Shown here: in pieces, positions 62,726 to 64,000 of the stretch
How the letters are laid out: every line of letters starts with the position of its first letter
Numbering within the stretch: position 1 is the first letter of the stretch
Source: UPXZ01 sp964634605
GTDB lineage: Bacteria; Bacteroidota; Bacteroidia; Bacteroidales; Paludibacteraceae
Length of the DNA: 64,000 nucleotides
Assembly (NCBI GenBank): GCA_964634605.1
Contig: CAZWLJ010000003.1
Span: forward strand, 1-64,000
Direction: 5' to 3'
The notes under the pieces: model-generated
What the model saw: the letters and a program-made list of their open reading frames with translations, nothing else
Database searches by the model: none
Told to the model about the DNA's origin: nothing
Translations under genes and position numbers: made by a program

Positions 62726-62920
62726 TTACTCGGCGTTTGGCATAATGAGCATCAGGATTATGTAAGCCAGTATTCCGGGAAATGCAGCGGATATTACAGA
62801 AATAAGCACATAGGCAATTCTGACAAGCGTAGCATCGATACCGAGATATTCGGCCAGTCCGCCACATACACCCGCTATCATCCGGTCTTTGGAACGGGTC
62901 AATTTCTTTTTTGTTTCCAT
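62726..62920 (-). CDS. PspC-domain membrane protein
   Basis: A 64-residue PspC-like protein: SKDRMIAGVCGGLAEYLGIDATLVRIAYV, followed by a second hydrophobic stretch ending ILMLIMPNAE. It lies 9 bases ahead of the 80-residue paralogue, and a -7 promoter box lies about 35 bases upstream, so the pair is one transcription unit. Confidence 0.87.
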   Translation of the reverse strand: METKKKLTRSKDRMIAGVCGGLAEYLGIDATLVRIAYVLISVISAAFPGILAYIILMLIMPNAE

Positions 62921-62954
62921 ATCAGTTTTCTAAAATAAAAAAAATAACCTGATA

Positions 62955-62962
62955 CAAAGATA
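62955..62962 (-). promoter_or_regulatory. -7 promoter box of the PspC pair
   Basis: TATCTTTG on the minus strand, 35 bases before the first PspC start. No clear TTTG at 19 bases. Confidence 0.45.
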
Positions 62963-63079
62963 AAACATTTTTTATCAAGCGGTGTGGATTTTTCAGGAAA
63001 AGATAAAGAGATTTTCTATCATTTACATCCGGAATCTTACAGGCTTAATTAACCGTTTCGAATGCTTGTGGTTTGGAAT

Positions 63080-63727
63080 TTAAATGATATGTGCTTTTCT
63101 TGCAAAATTCAGAAGAGTGCTCACGTTGTGCGTACCGGTTTTACGCAGAATGGATTTACGATGTGTAGTAACGGTTTGCTCGCTGATAAAAAGCTTTTTT
63201 GCTATCTCTTTATTTATCAGCCCGTTGTCTATCAACCGAATGATTTCAATTTCTCGCCTGGTAAGGGTTATCTGCTCCAGCTCTTTGCTTGTTTTTTTGT
63301 AATTGTCAATTTCATGTTCGGCCTCTTCGCTGAAATACTCCTCTCCGTTATTTACAGTCATTATGGCTGCCATCAGCTCATTTTTATCCACAGATTTGGA
63401 CAGAAAACTTTTAATTCCGGCTTTGGTTTTGAGTTGGGTAATGGATTTTCCATCAATATTCATGGACAATACGATGATTTTTATGTCCGGATAGTCTTTC
63501 TTGAGCATTTCGGCCATTTCGAACCCGCTTATTTCGGGCATCATCAAATCCAGCAAAACAATATCCACTTTCCCGTCAATTTCTGCCAGTTTTCTGATAA
63601 AAAAACTGCCTGATGTAGCTTCAAGCACCACGTTGATATTTTCATCACTTTCGAGCAGCAGCTTCAATCCGTCAATGATGATTTGATGGTCGTCGAGTAT
63701 GGCAATATTTATTTGATTTTGAGACAT
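63080..63727 (-). CDS. NarL/LuxR-type response regulator
   Basis: A 215-residue regulator. Receiver with Asp12-Asp13, phosphoacceptor Asp60 in VLLDLMMPE, and Ser/Lys switch residues (VLSMN, LSKSV). The C-terminal LuxR-type helix-turn-helix contains LTRREIEIIRLIDNGLINKEIAKKLFISEQTVTTHRKSI. It lies 57 bases after the kinase gene, which runs off the window, and forms a pair with it. Confidence 0.93.
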   Translation of the reverse strand: MSQNQINIAILDDHQIIIDGLKLLLESDENINVVLEATSGSFFIRKLAEIDGKVDIVLLDLMMPEISGFEMAEMLKKDYPDIKIIVLSMNIDGKSITQLKTKAGIKSFLSKSVDKNELMAAIMTVNNGEEYFSEEAEHEIDNYKKTSKELEQITLTRREIEIIRLIDNGLINKEIAKKLFISEQTVTTHRKSILRKTGTHNVSTLLNFARKAHII

Positions 63728-63784
63728 TTACAAACGGTTTTCCGGTTGAAAAATATGATTAAGATAATTCACAAATAGTAAATA

Positions 63785-64000
63785 TCATTCCAGCGGTATA
63801 TGAAATGAGGTTACAGCTCCATTTCCGGGCTGTGAAGTGATGTCGATTGTTCCTTTCAGGAAATGAACACGTGTGAAGATGTTGTCAATGCCGATACCCT
63901 TCCCGTTCACCTTCTGAGGATCAAAACCTTGCCCGTTGTCTTCGATTAAGCCGTGAATGTATTCCTCGTCAGCTTCGAGTGTAATGTACACTTTAGTGGC
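63785..64000 (-). CDS. Sensor histidine kinase, C-terminal part (cut by window edge)
   Basis: Only the last 71 codons are present, and the frame stays open to the right edge. It is the end of an HATPase_c domain: YIHGLIEDNGQGFDPQKV (G1 box), GKGIGIDNI (G2 box), and LKGTIDITSQPGNGAVTSFHIPL. The wording is typical of NarX/DegS-type HisKA_3 kinases that partner LuxR-type regulators, consistent with the regulator gene downstream. The start is outside the window. Confidence 0.88.
   Translation of the reverse strand, partial: ATKVYITLEADEEYIHGLIEDNGQGFDPQKVNGKGIGIDNIFTRVHFLKGTIDITSQPGNGAVTSFHIPLE

Noticed and set aside
1..64000. rRNA, tRNA, CRISPR arrays, insertion sequences, phage genes
   Set aside because: I looked for these and saw none: no regularly spaced direct repeats of CRISPR type, no transposase or integrase motifs, no cloverleaf noticed by eye. 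A covariance-model search would be needed to exclude a missed tRNA or small RNA.

Overview
The window comes from a Bacteroidota chromosome, most likely order Bacteroidales (a Paludibacter-like, non-Bacteroides lineage is my guess from gene content, not tested). Supporting signs: promoters of the TTTG-N19-TAnnTTTG type read by the Bacteroidota sigma factor, almost no Shine-Dalgarno sequences, three secreted proteins ending in a type IX secretion (T9SS) sorting domain, a Porin_10-type outer-membrane protein, a SusD remnant, BspA-type leucine-rich repeats and the Bacteroidota ilv operon with an embedded acyl-ACP thioesterase. I see no rRNA, tRNA, CRISPR array, transposase or phage gene; this is ordinary chromosomal core with a few accessory islands.

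Layout. 1-8 kb (minus): dxs, a GH27 alpha-galactosidase, trkA and two tandem trkH genes; two promoters at the extreme left fire out of the window. 8.4-14.3 kb: a GH95 alpha-L-fucosidase, a TPR membrane protein broken by an in-frame stop, a small membrane protein and a divergent DapB-like reductase. 14.8-20.7 kb: a mosaic T9SS surface protein and a LytS/LytTR-type two-component pair with its own promoter. 20.8-28 kb: an 11-bp tandem repeat, then a complete ribosome-mediated attenuator (promoter, 22-codon Ile/Leu/Val-rich leader peptide, competing hairpins, terminator) in front of ilvD-ilvB-ilvN-acyl-ACP thioesterase-ilvC, closed by a terminator. 28-34 kb: an outer-membrane barrel, an omega-amidase, a lysophospholipid-type acyltransferase, a UvrD/PcrA helicase and recA. 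34-44 kb: a CotH/lamin-tail T9SS protein and, on the minus strand, a porin, a family-3 solute-binding protein, metA (acetyl-CoA type by residue 111), an unknown zinc-ribbon membrane protein and rlhA. 44-50 kb: rpsF-rpsR-rplI, a second LytS/LytTR pair, a BspA-like T9SS protein and a DUF2202 lipoprotein.

50.7-57.5 kb is the region I find most interesting: a tight six-gene operon encoding a PqqD-like protein, an ATP-grasp ligase, a PLP decarboxylase of the alanine-racemase fold carrying a leader-peptide-like N-terminal tail, a fusion of a urea-transporter-like membrane domain to an M23 metallopeptidase, a TPR plus outer-membrane-barrel protein, and a TPR protein. Together they look like a synthesis-plus-envelope-export or envelope-remodelling system that I cannot match to a described pathway.

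57.7-64 kb: a 32-residue SusD C-terminal remnant next to a GH29 alpha-L-fucosidase (a decayed polysaccharide-utilisation locus), then on the minus strand uvrB, a PHP-family histidinol phosphatase lacking a normal start codon, two PspC-domain proteins, and a NarL-type regulator with the end of its histidine kinase running off the right edge.
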